Origin: Streptomyces sp. CB09001
Lineage (GTDB): Bacteria > Actinomycetota > Actinomycetes > Streptomycetales > Streptomycetaceae
Reading direction: 5' to 3'
NCBI RefSeq assembly: GCF_003369795.1
Contig: NZ_CP026730.1
Location: forward strand, 1,612,001 to 1,676,000
Length of the DNA: 64,000 nucleotides
Below the pieces are notes generated by a model. That model searched no databases. It had not been told where the DNA came from and saw nothing but the letters and a program-made list of their open reading frames with translations. The translations under genes and the position numbers were made by a program. Shown here piece after piece: positions 1-7,907 of this stretch. The first letter of the stretch is position 1, and each line of letters opens with the position of its first letter.

Positions 1-768
1 GGACGGGCCGGTGGCACCGTAGACGTACGGCGTGCCTATCTTGCTCTGGGCGGCGGCGAAGGCCGCGGCGGCCCGGCCGGAGGCGGGGGTGGACTTGCCG
101 CCGGTGAGGACCTGGCGCTCGCTGGCACGGTTGGAGCGCTGCTCCTCGTCCTGGAGGGCGGCCTTCTCCTGCGCGGTGAGCGTGTTGAGCAGCTTCTGCG
201 CGGAGGAGAGCTTGCCCTGGACTTCCTTCTTCTTGTTGCCCAGTTCGGTGCGGGTGGCCGAGAGGTCCTTGAGCTTCTCGGAGGCCTCGGACCGCTGCTG
301 CGCCAGGTCGCGCTGCTTGGTCTGGATCTTCTTCAGCGCCTCGACCTGCTGACCGCTCAGCTGGTCGAGGGTGGAGGCCTTGTCCAGGTAGTTGTCCGGG
401 TCGGCGGACAGGAAGAGCTGCAGGGAGGGGTCGATGCCGCCGGAGCGGTACTGGGCGCTGGCCATCGAACCGAGGCCGTCGCGCAGCTCGTTGAGCTCCT
501 CCTGGCCGCGGGCGACGTTGTCCTGGATGGTGGAGATCTCCTTCTGGAGCTTCTCCTGCTTCTCCTTGGCGCCGTTGTACTTCTCGGTGGCCTGCTCGGC
601 CTCCTCGTAGAGCTTGTCGACCTTGGCCTTGACCTCGTCCTTGCTCGGCTTCTCGCTCGGGGCGGCGTTGGCGGCCTGGGAGCTGAGAGCGACAGCGGCG
701 GCGGCAGCGGTGGTGAGCACGGTCACGCGCGTACGGCTCGGCTGCTTGGGACGACGGTGGGACGCCAC
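1..768 (-). CDS. Secreted NlpC/P60 peptidoglycan hydrolase (3' part outside window)
   Basis: Cell-wall endopeptidase of the NlpC/P60 (C40) type, exported to cut peptidoglycan stem peptides. Only the first 256 codons are present; the gene runs off the left edge. The GTG start at 768 has AAGGAG nine bases upstream (778-783). Residues 1-36 are a signal peptide with a basic start and an Ala/Val-rich core ending near Ala-Asn-Ala-Ala. Residues about 40-215 are rich in Lys, Glu, Gln and Leu in heptad-like order, a long coiled coil like that of RipA-type hydrolases. The NlpC/P60 fold begins near residue 240 with the GTPYVYGATGP strand that normally sits just before the catalytic Cys; that Cys and the His lie outside the window, so activity cannot be checked. 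A leader of about 150 nt separates it from a likely vegetative promoter. Confidence 0.88.
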   Translation of the reverse strand, partial: MASHRRPKQPSRTRVTVLTTAAAAAVALSSQAANAAPSEKPSKDEVKAKVDKLYEEAEQATEKYNGAKEKQEKLQKEISTIQDNVARGQEELNELRDGLGSMASAQYRSGGIDPSLQLFLSADPDNYLDKASTLDQLSGQQVEALKKIQTKQRDLAQQRSEASEKLKDLSATRTELGNKKKEVQGKLSSAQKLLNTLTAQEKAALQDEEQRSNRASERQVLTGGKSTPASGRAAAAFAAAQSKIGTPYVYGATGPS

Positions 769-921
769 GGAGACGAGCTCCTTCTTGAGAGGGATCACCC
801 GTTCGAGGGTTCGAAGAGTGACCCTAGTGACCCACTCGTGATCAGTTCAAATCCTCCGCCGAAAAATCACGGTTACGCACCGCGTTTTTCGCCGCAACTC
901 ACCTGCAGTGACACCCTTCTG

Positions 922-949
922 ACGCTACGTTGCGTGACGGTTCCGTCAA
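922..949 (-). promoter_or_regulatory. Likely HrdB-type promoter of the NlpC/P60 gene
   Basis: On the minus strand TTGACG (949-944) and TAGCGT (927-922) are separated by 16 bases, close to the streptomycete vegetative consensus TTGAC / TAGRRT. It would give a leader of about 147 nt before the GTG at 768. The leader has several short repeats of GTGACCC but no riboswitch motif that I recognise. Confidence 0.5.
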
Positions 950-1019
950 TTCGGGCATAGAGCGCCTACGTTACGGTTGGTACGGAAGTGAAGAGAAGTG
1001 GCCGGAAGCCGACGGCCGG

Positions 1020-2363
1020 CTAGGAAAGCCGCTTGAGAAGCACCGCGGACGCCACCGGGCGTGCGCCCGCGCGCGCCACGCCGTCGGCGACCTCGCGGTC
1101 GGTGGAGACGACGATGACCGGCCGGCCCGGCGGCTCGGCCCGCACCAGCTGCCGGATCAGCTCGTCGGCGGTGACACCGGGCTTGGAGAACAGCACGCGT
1201 ACTCCGCGCGGCGGCGCGAGCAGCACCGGCGCGACGAGTTCGGCCCCGTCGAAGACGCAGGTCATCTCGGCGCCGGTCTGCGCGGCGAGCTGGGAGAGCT
1301 GGCCGAGCAGCCGCAGCCGCTGCTTCTCCAGGGGCATCTGCGGATAGCCGGTCTTGGTGACGTTGTAGCCGTCCACGACCAGGTGCGCCTGGGGCAGCGC
1401 CAGCAACTGGTCGAGGATCGCCGGGTCGTTCTCGGACAGGGCCCGGTTGGCGATGTCCTTCGGCGTCATCCGGCCGGGCTCGACCGCGTCCACGGTCTCG
1501 GCGGGCCGCACGGACACCGGGGGCAGTGCCAGCTCGCGGCGCAGCCCCTGGGTGGCGTCGAGGAGGGTGTCGAGCAGCAGCCGTACGCGCATGTCCTCGA
1601 CGCTGCGCCCCTCCCGGGCGGCCTTGCGGGTGGCCTCCAGGGCCGCCTCGGCCTCCCCCAGGCGGGCCTTGAGCCGCCGGGTCTCGCTCTCGGCCGCGGA
1701 CACCTGGGTCTGCCCCTCGGCCCGTACGGCGTCCAGCTCGGCCTGGATCTTGCGCAGCGCCGCCTCGCCGCGCTTGACGTCGCTGAGGGCGGAGCGCAGC
1801 TTGCGGTGCAGCGACTCGGTCTCCCGCTTCGCCCCGTCCAGCTCGGCGCGCAGCCGCTCGGTCTCGGTCCTGGTGTGCTCCCGGGCCCGGGCCAGCTCCT
1901 CGTGCAGCCGCTCCAGCTCCGCGCGGCTCTGCTCGTCGGCGCGCTCGGCGTCCGCGCGCTGCGCCTCCTCACCGGCGGCGGTGACCAGCTTCACCCAGCC
2001 GTGCGGGCGCAGGACGTAGGCCGCGGCGGCCACGTCCAGCGGGTCGGCGGCCGGCAGCGCGGACCCGGCGTCCAGCGCGTCCGCCAGCTCGGGCTGGGTG
2101 TCGCGGAACTTCTCGCCGATGCGCCGGCGGAAGAGCGGGTCGGTCTCCACGGCGGCGGCCATGGCGTTGCCGGCGAACTTGGCCCGGCGGTTCGGGGCGA
2201 ACCTGGCGTACTGCCTCAGCTGCGCGGGCAGCTCGCCGAGGGTGAGCGAGCCGAAGCCGTCGGACACGATCTGCACGACCCGGCGGCGCACGCCGTCGGG
2301 CAGCGGGCGGTCGAGCACCTCAGCGGCGCCGTCGCCCGGCCCCCCGCCGTGTGTCTCCACCAT
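1020..2363 (-). CDS. NYN-domain (YacP-like) RNA-binding or nuclease protein with coiled coil
   Basis: 447-residue cytoplasmic protein. The last 120 residues (about 328-447) are a YacP-type NYN domain of the PIN-like nuclease fold: HLVVDGYNVTKTGYP supplies the first acidic residue, TCVFDGAE the second, and VSTDREVADG the late Asp motif. The B. subtilis relative Rae1/YacP cuts ribosome-bound mRNA, so an RNA-cleaving role is possible here but is inference. Residues about 150-270 are a long Arg/Glu/Leu coiled coil, and residues 1-140 form a helical region not recognised. It starts GTG or ATG at 2363 and is convergent with nothing; the zinc-ribbon gene lies just upstream on the same strand (63 bases), so the two may be co-transcribed. 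Confidence 0.8.
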   Translation of the reverse strand: MVETHGGGPGDGAAEVLDRPLPDGVRRRVVQIVSDGFGSLTLGELPAQLRQYARFAPNRRAKFAGNAMAAAVETDPLFRRRIGEKFRDTQPELADALDAGSALPAADPLDVAAAAYVLRPHGWVKLVTAAGEEAQRADAERADEQSRAELERLHEELARAREHTRTETERLRAELDGAKRETESLHRKLRSALSDVKRGEAALRKIQAELDAVRAEGQTQVSAAESETRRLKARLGEAEAALEATRKAAREGRSVEDMRVRLLLDTLLDATQGLRRELALPPVSVRPAETVDAVEPGRMTPKDIANRALSENDPAILDQLLALPQAHLVVDGYNVTKTGYPQMPLEKQRLRLLGQLSQLAAQTGAEMTCVFDGAELVAPVLLAPPRGVRVLFSKPGVTADELIRQLVRAEPPGRPVIVVSTDREVADGVARAGARPVASAVLLKRLS

Positions 2364-2425
2364 CCGTCACCCCAATGTCTCAGGGCGATCCCGGGCCGGA
2401 ATCGCCTGGTGCGGGGCCGCTCCCC

Positions 2426-2665
2426 TCAGGAGGCGGCACCCGGCCTGTCCACGAGTTCCACCTGGTCCACGGCGTTGCACCAGCGGCACCGCACCGACTC
2501 GACGGTCTCACTGAGCACCTCGCGCTCCTCGACCGTCGGCTCACCGGCCAGGTCGAGGTGCACGTACTCGACGACCTTCGAGGCCCGGGTCACGTCGAAG
2601 CGGGTGAGGTTGCCGCAGAGGGTGCAGCGCCACCGCGTCGTGTCGGTCGGCAGGGGAACCGTCAT
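2426..2665 (-). CDS. Small zinc-ribbon protein
   Basis: 79-residue protein when started at the internal ATG at 2665; a longer in-frame reading to 2770 lacks typical coding composition and was not used. It carries two Cys pairs, WRCTLCGN near the N terminus and VRCRWCNA near the C terminus, a four-Cys zinc ribbon. The region between them is acidic. The function is unknown; proteins of this kind often serve in nucleic-acid or protein contacts. It precedes the NYN-domain gene on the same strand and is divergent from the rhomboid gene, with about 156 bases between the two start codons. Confidence 0.7.
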   Translation of the reverse strand: MTVPLPTDTTRWRCTLCGNLTRFDVTRASKVVEYVHLDLAGEPTVEEREVLSETVESVRCRWCNAVDQVELVDRPGAAS

Positions 2666-2821
2666 CGTGGCTGTTCGCTCTCTTCCAGTGTCGGCGACGC
2701 GCCGGGCTCCCCCGGTGCGTGTGGCACGTAACCCTACGGCCTGGCGGGTACCCGACGCCCGCGTGTCCACGGCGGCGAGGCGCTATGAGCCCTCGTGCCC
2801 GTTACGTCATGCTCTGTGTCC

Positions 2822-3592
2822 ATGATCGGCAACTGGAGCACGGCGGTCCGCAGAACGGTCACGGCGGTCAGGAGGCTCGCCCCGGCCCGCCCGTCCCGGC
2901 GCCGGACGGCGCCCGTGACGTACACACTGATCACGCTGTGCTGTGTGCTGTTCCTGATCAGCCCGGCTGCGGGCCTGAATCCGGTGTACGGCACCGGGGA
3001 GGAGGTGCTGGCGGCGCAGCGCGCCTACTTCCGGCGCTGGGGCGTGATCCCCGCAGAACTGTTCGAGGACTCCCCCGGTTCGGCGCTCACCCCGGCCACG
3101 GCGCTGTTCGTCCACGGCAGCTGGGTGCATCTGCTGGGCAACATGCTCTTCCTCTACGTCTTCGGCGCCATGACCGAGGAGCGGATGGGCCGGCTCCAGT
3201 TCGCCCTGTTCTACCTCGGCTGCGGCTACCTGGCCCTGGTGGGCTACGCGGGTGCCAACGCCCACTCCCAGGAGTCCCTGGTCGGCGCCTCGGGGGCGAT
3301 CTCCGCGGTCCTCGGCGCCTTCCTGTTCCTCTTCCCGCGGGCCCGCGTGACCAGTCTGCTGCCCTTCCTCTTCTTCCTGCCGCTGCGCTTCCCGGCCTGG
3401 GTCGTGCTGCCGTTCTGGGTTTCCCTGCAGTGGCTGGCGGCGGGGCGGGCCGGTGACGGTCCCGGGGTGGCGTACCTCGCGCACCTGGTGGGCTTCGGTC
3501 TCGGCTTCGCCTTCGCCTGGGTGCGGTTCGGGCGTACGACTAGAGTTGGTGGCGTTCCAGTGGCGGCGCCCGAGGGAGAGAACCAGCCGTGA
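2822..3592 (+). CDS. Rhomboid-family intramembrane serine protease
   Basis: About 256 residues from ATG 2822 (a GTG at 2795 would add nine residues; neither has a good ribosome site). Six or more hydrophobic segments. Signature elements are present in order: HGSWVHLLGNMLFLYVFG in the loop and helix after TM1-2, VGASGAISAVLG with the catalytic Ser of the GxSG motif, and AYLAHLVGFGLGF with the catalytic His in the last core helix. The protease would cut single-pass membrane proteins inside the bilayer; the substrate is not evident. The stop codon overlaps the GTG start of the following RAM-domain gene, so the two are translationally coupled. Confidence 0.88.
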   Translation: MIGNWSTAVRRTVTAVRRLAPARPSRRRTAPVTYTLITLCCVLFLISPAAGLNPVYGTGEEVLAAQRAYFRRWGVIPAELFEDSPGSALTPATALFVHGSWVHLLGNMLFLYVFGAMTEERMGRLQFALFYLGCGYLALVGYAGANAHSQESLVGASGAISAVLGAFLFLFPRARVTSLLPFLFFLPLRFPAWVVLPFWVSLQWLAAGRAGDGPGVAYLAHLVGFGLGFAFAWVRFGRTTRVGGVPVAAPEGENQP

Positions 3593-3870
3593 TCAGCGCG
3601 ATCGTCCTCATCAAGACCAGCGTGGACCGCATTCCCGAGATCGCGGAGCAGATCGCGGCGCTGGAGAGCGTCAGCGAGGTCTTCTCCGTCACCGGCACCT
3701 ACGACCTGATCGCCATGGTGCGGGTGAGCCGGCACGAGGACCTGGCCGAGGTCATCCCCGGCCGGATCAGCAAGATCCCGGGCGTGGAGGGCACGGACAC
3801 CCACGTGGCGTTCCGCACGTACTCCCAGCACGACCTGGAGGCGGCGTTCGCGATCGGCCTGGACAACTGA
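3589..3870 (+). CDS. Stand-alone Lrp/AsnC ligand-binding (RAM) domain protein
   Basis: 93 residues, about the size of a single RAM (AsnC_trans_reg) domain. It starts MISAIVLIKTS and contains the GTYDLIAMV motif typical of the Lrp ligand-binding ferredoxin-like fold. There is no DNA-binding helix-turn-helix, so it is not a regulator by itself; in related proteins such domains form octamers that bind small effectors, often amino acids. The GTG start overlaps the rhomboid stop by four bases (GTGA), which implies coupling, but a functional link to the protease is not established. Confidence 0.85.
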   Translation: MISAIVLIKTSVDRIPEIAEQIAALESVSEVFSVTGTYDLIAMVRVSRHEDLAEVIPGRISKIPGVEGTDTHVAFRTYSQHDLEAAFAIGLDN

Positions 3871-3880
3871 GACGCCGGCG

Positions 3881-3930
3881 AGTGGGAAGCGCCCCCGAAG
3901 GGGCGCGGGGAACTGCGCGACCAGCCACGG
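3881..3930 (+). repeat. Intergenic palindromic repeat, family 1 (copy 1)
   Basis: Contains the hairpin GCGCCCC-CGAA-GGGGCGC (3889-3906) followed by GGGGAACTGCGCGACCAGCC. The same element occurs in inverse orientation at 21818-21867 and 47641-47671. The hairpin follows the RAM gene stop and may also end its transcript. Confidence 0.7.
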
Positions 3931-3976
3931 CGGACCGGCACTGATCCGACAACGGGCAGATGCAGATGAAGGCTTC

Positions 3977-3998
3977 TTCATCCAGGGCTCATCCGGCC
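3977..3998 (+). promoter_or_regulatory. Candidate OmpR-type response-regulator site (11-bp direct repeat)
   Basis: TTCATCCAGGG (3977) is followed exactly 11 bases later by CTCATCCGGCC (3988). Tandem units one helical turn apart are the usual target of PhoB/OmpR-type regulators. The site would lie at about -51 to -30 if the transcript begins at the ATG at 4028, with CAGAAT (4015-4020) as a -10 box. A matching site lies before the anion transporter at 6432. Confidence 0.5.
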
Positions 3999-4027
3999 CA
4001 CCGGATACCCCGCGCAGAATCCACCGC

Positions 4028-4339
4028 ATGGTCTTCTCCCGCCGGATGGCGGCCCTCGCGGCCGTCGTCCTCATCCCGCTCGGCATCGCCGCGACCAGCT
4101 TCGCCCTGACCGACAGCCCGCAGGAACCCAAGGTTCCGGCCAGGGTGGAGCTGGAGAGCGGCTCCCCCACCCCGGGGCCGGCCTCCTCCTCGCCCGAGCC
4201 GACGCCCAGCGACCAGGTGGTGACGCGGCCGCCGGTCACCGACGGCCCTTCGGATGACGACGATGACGACGACCGGGGCCGGGACGCCGGGGACTCCGCA
4301 GACGACGCAGCCGGGGACGACGGACCCGGCGACGGGTGA
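4028..4339 (+). CDS. Small secreted acidic protein ahead of a two-component system
   Basis: 103 residues. Residues 1-27 look like a signal peptide or membrane anchor (MVFSRRMAALAAVVLIPLG). The rest is low complexity: a Pro/Ser/Thr stretch, then a run of seven Asp and further Asp/Gly, giving a strongly acidic tail. No domain is recognised. It has no Shine-Dalgarno; CAGAAT ends seven bases before the ATG, fitting a leaderless transcript. The last 86 bases overlap the start of the sensor kinase gene in another frame, so the two are probably co-translated. A metal-binding or sensor-accessory role is speculative. Confidence 0.6.
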   Translation: MVFSRRMAALAAVVLIPLGIAATSFALTDSPQEPKVPARVELESGSPTPGPASSSPEPTPSDQVVTRPPVTDGPSDDDDDDDRGRDAGDSADDAAGDDGPGDG

Positions 4340-5762
4340 GCGCGAGCGCCGCCGGATCTCGGCCCGGGTCCGCATCCTGCTGTGGCTGCTGCTCGTGATG
4401 GCGGTCGCGCTGGCCTCGGTGGCGGCGACCACCCGCTCGATCCTGCTGCGCGACACCGACCAGCGGATCAACGGTCTGCTCGCACAGGAGGCGGGCGAGT
4501 TCGCCAACTTCGAGGAACAGGGCTTCGATCCGGAGACGGGCCGTCCGTTCGCCGACCCGGGCCGGCTGCTGCGGGTCTTCCTGGAGCGGCAGTACGCCGA
4601 CCTGGACGAGGAACTGGTCGGCCTGGTGGGCGAGGTGGGCAGCCGGCCCACGCAGATCATCCAGCAGCGCGAGATCCCGGTCGGCCGGCCCCTGCACGAG
4701 GACGCCGACGCCCGGCGCCGCATCTACGCCTCCCCCGACTCCTCCGGCACCCTGGACCGGCCCGAGGGCGAGATCCGCTGGGCCAAGGTCACCGTGGCCC
4801 GCTACGGCGGCGAACCGGCGGCCGCGTTCGTGGTCGCCTTCCACCCGGGGCGTGAACAGGCGCGCGCGGACGCGGTGTTCCGCGTCCTGCTCGCCATCTC
4901 CGGCGTCGCCCTGCTGATGACGACCGGCATCGCCTGGGTGGTCGCGGGCCGCATCCTCAAACCGGTGCGGCTGGTGCGCACGACCGCCGCCCAGCTCACC
5001 GAGCAGGACCTGACCCGGCGCATCCCGGTGCACGGCCACGACGACGTGGCGGCCCTCGCCGAGACCTTCAACGCCATGCTGGACCGGCTGGAGCGCGCCT
5101 TCGCCGCCCAGCGCAGGTTCGTCGACGACGCGGGCCACGAGCTGCGCACCCCGATCACCATCGTGCGCGGCCACCTGGAGCTGATGGGCGACGATCCGGC
5201 CGAGCGCGAGGAGACCGTCCGCCTCGTCACCGACGAACTGGACCGGATGAGCCGCATCGTCGAGGACCTGCTGCTGCTCGCCAAGGCCGAACGCCCCGAC
5301 TTCGTCACCCCCGAGCCGGTGCAGCTCGCCGAACTCACCGCCGACGTCTACGTCAAGGCCCGCACCCTCGGCGACCGTGAGTGGGTGCTGGACGGGGTCG
5401 CCGACCGGGAGGCCCGGCTCGATCCCCAGCGGATCACCCAGGCCATGGTGCAGCTCGCGCAGAACGCGGTACAGCACACCACGGCCGGTCAGCGGGTCCG
5501 CATAGGCTCCCGCGCCGACGGCTCCCGGATCGAGCTGTACGTCGCCGACTCGGGACCCGGCGTCCAGCCGCAGGACGCCGAGGTGATCTTCGAGCGGTTC
5601 CGCCGCGGCACGGCCCGCCGCGGGGTGCGCGGCACGGGCGCCGGGCTCGGGCTGTCCATCGTGCGGGCGATCGCCGAGGGCCACGGCGGCCGGGTCGGCC
5701 TGCGCACCACCGAGGGCGGCGGCGCCACCTTCGTACTCACTCTGGAAGAGGCACGACCATGA
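4254..5762 (+). CDS. Two-component sensor histidine kinase (HAMP, HisKA, HATPase)
   Basis: 502 residues from ATG 4254, the only convincing in-frame start upstream of the first membrane helix. TM1 is near residues 40-62, an extracytoplasmic sensing region of about 145 residues follows, and TM2 is near 207-228. HAMP covers about 230-283. The H-box DDAGHELRTPITIVRG places the phospho-accepting His near residue 295. The ATPase has N-box LAQNAVQHT, G1 DSGPGV and G2 GTGAGLGLSIV. The stop overlaps the response regulator ATG (ATGA). The signal is unknown; a C4- or C3-carboxylate is suggested only by the transporter and glycerate kinase downstream. Confidence 0.9.
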   Translation: MTTMTTTGAGTPGTPQTTQPGTTDPATGERERRRISARVRILLWLLLVMAVALASVAATTRSILLRDTDQRINGLLAQEAGEFANFEEQGFDPETGRPFADPGRLLRVFLERQYADLDEELVGLVGEVGSRPTQIIQQREIPVGRPLHEDADARRRIYASPDSSGTLDRPEGEIRWAKVTVARYGGEPAAAFVVAFHPGREQARADAVFRVLLAISGVALLMTTGIAWVVAGRILKPVRLVRTTAAQLTEQDLTRRIPVHGHDDVAALAETFNAMLDRLERAFAAQRRFVDDAGHELRTPITIVRGHLELMGDDPAEREETVRLVTDELDRMSRIVEDLLLLAKAERPDFVTPEPVQLAELTADVYVKARTLGDREWVLDGVADREARLDPQRITQAMVQLAQNAVQHTTAGQRVRIGSRADGSRIELYVADSGPGVQPQDAEVIFERFRRGTARRGVRGTGAGLGLSIVRAIAEGHGGRVGLRTTEGGGATFVLTLEEARP

Positions 5763-6424
5763 ACCGCATCCTCATCGTCGAGGACGAGGAACGCATCGCC
5801 TCCTTCGTCCAGAAGGGCCTGCGCGCCAACGGCTTCACCACCACCGCGGTCGCCGACGGCGACGCCGCCTACGAGTACGCCCTCACCGGCGGTTTCGACC
5901 TCGTCGTCCTGGACATCGGCCTGCCCGGCCGGGACGGCTTCACGGTGCTGCGCGAGCTGCGCGAGGCCCGGGTGACGACCCCGGTGATCGTGCTGACCGC
6001 ACGGGACTCGGTACGGGACACGGTGGCCGGTCTGGAGGGCGGCGCCGACGACTGGATGACCAAGCCGTTCCGCTTCGAGGAGCTGCTCGCCCGGGTCCGG
6101 CTGCGCCTGCGTACGGCGGCCAGGGCGCCGGAGGTGACGGTGCTGAGGTCGGGGACGCTCAGCCTCGACCTGCGTACCCGCCGCGCCCGCGCCGAGGGGC
6201 GCACCGTGGACCTGACGGCCCGTGAGTTCGTGCTCCTGGAGCTGTTCCTGCGCCACCCGGGGCAGGTACTGTCCCGCGAGCAGATCCTGTCGCACGTGTG
6301 GGGCTACGACTTCGACCCGGGCTCCAACATCGTGGACGTGTACGTGCGGGCCCTGCGCAAGAAGCTCGGCGCCCAGCGGGTGGAGACCGTGCGCGGGATG
6401 GGGTACCGGCTGCCGACCTGGTGA
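5759..6424 (+). CDS. OmpR-family response regulator
   Basis: 221 residues. The receiver domain (1-120) has acidic residues E8 and D9, the phospho-acceptor D52 in VVLDIGLPG, the switch Thr in VLTARD, and the Lys of WMTKPF. The winged-helix DNA-binding domain (about 125-218) has LTAREFVLLELFLRHPG and SNIVDVYVRALRKKLG. It overlaps the kinase stop by four bases. Regulators of this class bind direct repeats with an 11-bp period, and such repeats occur before the kinase operon (3977) and immediately after this gene (6432), so autoregulation and control of the next gene are likely. Confidence 0.92.
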   Translation: MNRILIVEDEERIASFVQKGLRANGFTTTAVADGDAAYEYALTGGFDLVVLDIGLPGRDGFTVLRELREARVTTPVIVLTARDSVRDTVAGLEGGADDWMTKPFRFEELLARVRLRLRTAARAPEVTVLRSGTLSLDLRTRRARAEGRTVDLTAREFVLLELFLRHPGQVLSREQILSHVWGYDFDPGSNIVDVYVRALRKKLGAQRVETVRGMGYRLPTW

Positions 6425-6431
6425 AGTTTCC

Positions 6432-6458
6432 TTCATGTGACCCTCATTGAGGGCTCAC
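6432..6458 (+). promoter_or_regulatory. Candidate response-regulator site: three units with 11-bp period
   Basis: TTCATGTGACC (6432), CTCATTGAGGG (6443) and CTCAC (6454) start exactly 11 bases apart. The pattern matches the pair at 3977/3988 in unit sequence (YTCAY) and spacing. It sits between the response regulator stop and the transporter, where an OmpR-type activator would bind. Confidence 0.5.
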
Positions 6459-6486
6459 CGCGCCCGTGGACGCTCGAGGCGTGACG

Positions 6487-7896
6487 TTGAACCTCCGCCT
6501 CGCGGCGGCCCTGTGCGCGGCGCTGTCCCTGTGCGCGCTGCTGGCGGTCCCCGCCAACTTCCCCGCCCTGGGCGGCGACGCGCGCCTCACCCTCGCCGTG
6601 TTCGCGCTGGCCACCTGCGCCTGGATCGGTACGCCGATCGACGACACGTACATCGCGCTGGGTGCCGGGCTCGCGCTGACGGCGACCGGTGTGATCAGCA
6701 GCGACACGCTGTTCGGCACCCTCGGTGAGGACACGGTGTGGCTGCTGATCTGCGCCTTCGTGCTGGCGGCCGCGGTCGCCCGGACCGGGCTCGCGGGGCG
6801 GGCGGCGGCGTTCCTGGTGGGCGGGGCGCGCACGGTGCGGCAGCTGGTGCACCTGACGACGGCCGCGCTGGTCGTCACGGCCTTCGCGGTGCCGGCCACC
6901 TCGGGCCGGGCGGCGCTCGCACTGCCGGTGTTCCTCGCCCTCGCCAAGGCGCTCGCCGACCGGAAACGACTGGTCGTGATGCTGGCGCTGCTGTTCCCGA
7001 CCGTGATCCTGCTGTCGGCGGTGGCGACCCTGATCGGTGCGGGTGCGCATCTGATCGCGGTGTCGGTGCTGTGGGAGGCGACCGGGGACCGGATCGGCTT
7101 CACCCAGTGGCTGCTGCTCGGCCTGCCGCTGGCGGTGGCCTCCTCCCACCTCGCCGCCGAGACGGTCCTGCTGACGACCACGCGCCGGGCGGACCGCGCG
7201 GGGCCCGTCCGCGTCACCGCCGAGGAGATGCAGCGGCACAGCGACAGCCCGGTCACCGGCCCCTGGACGCAGGCCGAGAAGCGCTGCGCGCTGCTGCTGG
7301 CCACGGTGGTGGCCCTGTGGTGCAGCGAACCCCTGCACCGGGTCTCCCCCGCCGTGGTGGCGCTGATCGGCGCGGTCGTCGCCTCCTCCCCCGCGCTGGG
7401 CACCGTACGGCTCAAGGACGCGCTGAGGACCGTGCCGTGGTCGCTGCTGCTGTTCATGGCGGCGACGATGGCGATGGGCGTCGCGCTGGCCGACTCCGGT
7501 GCGGCGGGGTGGCTGGTGTCGGGCCTGCCCGCGGACGTCGCCCCGGCCGCCTTCCTCGGCGTGGTGGTCGCGGTGAGCACGGCGGCCCACCTGGTCCTCC
7601 AGTCCCGTTCCGCCCGCTCCTCCGTGCTGGTCCCGCTGGTGATCGCCGCGGCCGTCGGCGCCGGGGTCAACCCGGTCGCCGCCGCGCTCGCCTCGACGGC
7701 GGCGGCCGGGTTCTGCCACACGCTCCCGGCCTCCGCCAAGCCGGTCACGCTCTTCGCCGACGTGCCCGGCGTCCCCACGTACACCCCGCGCGACCTGCTG
7801 CGGCTGTCCGCCGTACTGGCGCCGCTGACCGCCCTGCTCGTGCTGTTCTTCGCCGCCGCGGTCTGGCCGCTGCTCGGCGTGCCCGTGACCCGCTGA
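6487..7896 (+). CDS. DASS/SLC13-family anion transporter (Na+/carboxylate symporter type)
   Basis: About 469 residues with 11 or more hydrophobic segments. It resembles the divalent anion:sodium symporter and ArsB/NhaD superfamily: an early conserved TPIDDTYIALGAG loop, VWLLICAFVLAAAVARTGL, and a second inverted half with SLLLFMAATMAMGVALADSGAAGWL, the usual duplicated plan with re-entrant hairpins. Substrates of the family are di- or tricarboxylates or sulfate; glycerate or a precursor is inferred from the glycerate kinase 11 bases downstream. TTG 6487 is chosen because GAGG lies seven bases before it and the putative operator occupies 6432-6458; GTG at 6481 or 6466 would lengthen the protein by 2 or 7 residues. 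Confidence 0.8.
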   Translation: MNLRLAAALCAALSLCALLAVPANFPALGGDARLTLAVFALATCAWIGTPIDDTYIALGAGLALTATGVISSDTLFGTLGEDTVWLLICAFVLAAAVARTGLAGRAAAFLVGGARTVRQLVHLTTAALVVTAFAVPATSGRAALALPVFLALAKALADRKRLVVMLALLFPTVILLSAVATLIGAGAHLIAVSVLWEATGDRIGFTQWLLLGLPLAVASSHLAAETVLLTTTRRADRAGPVRVTAEEMQRHSDSPVTGPWTQAEKRCALLLATVVALWCSEPLHRVSPAVVALIGAVVASSPALGTVRLKDALRTVPWSLLLFMAATMAMGVALADSGAAGWLVSGLPADVAPAAFLGVVVAVSTAAHLVLQSRSARSSVLVPLVIAAAVGAGVNPVAAALASTAAAGFCHTLPASAKPVTLFADVPGVPTYTPRDLLRLSAVLAPLTALLVLFFAAAVWPLLGVPVTR

Positions 7897-7907
7897 AGGA
7901 GCCCTCC

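Noticed and set aside
781-830. tRNA-like segment with GTTCGAGGGTTCGAA
   Set aside because: The T-arm-like motif has no acceptor, D or anticodon arm around it.
769-1000. c-di-AMP (ydaO) riboswitch before the NlpC/P60 gene
   Set aside because: Such switches precede some Streptomyces wall hydrolase genes, but the conserved GGGGGACCC-type and GAATCCGG-type blocks are absent from this leader.
930-2825. Plus-strand frame of 631 codons across the NYN gene
   Set aside because: Gly/Arg/His-rich shadow of the minus-strand gene, running through two genes and an intergenic region.
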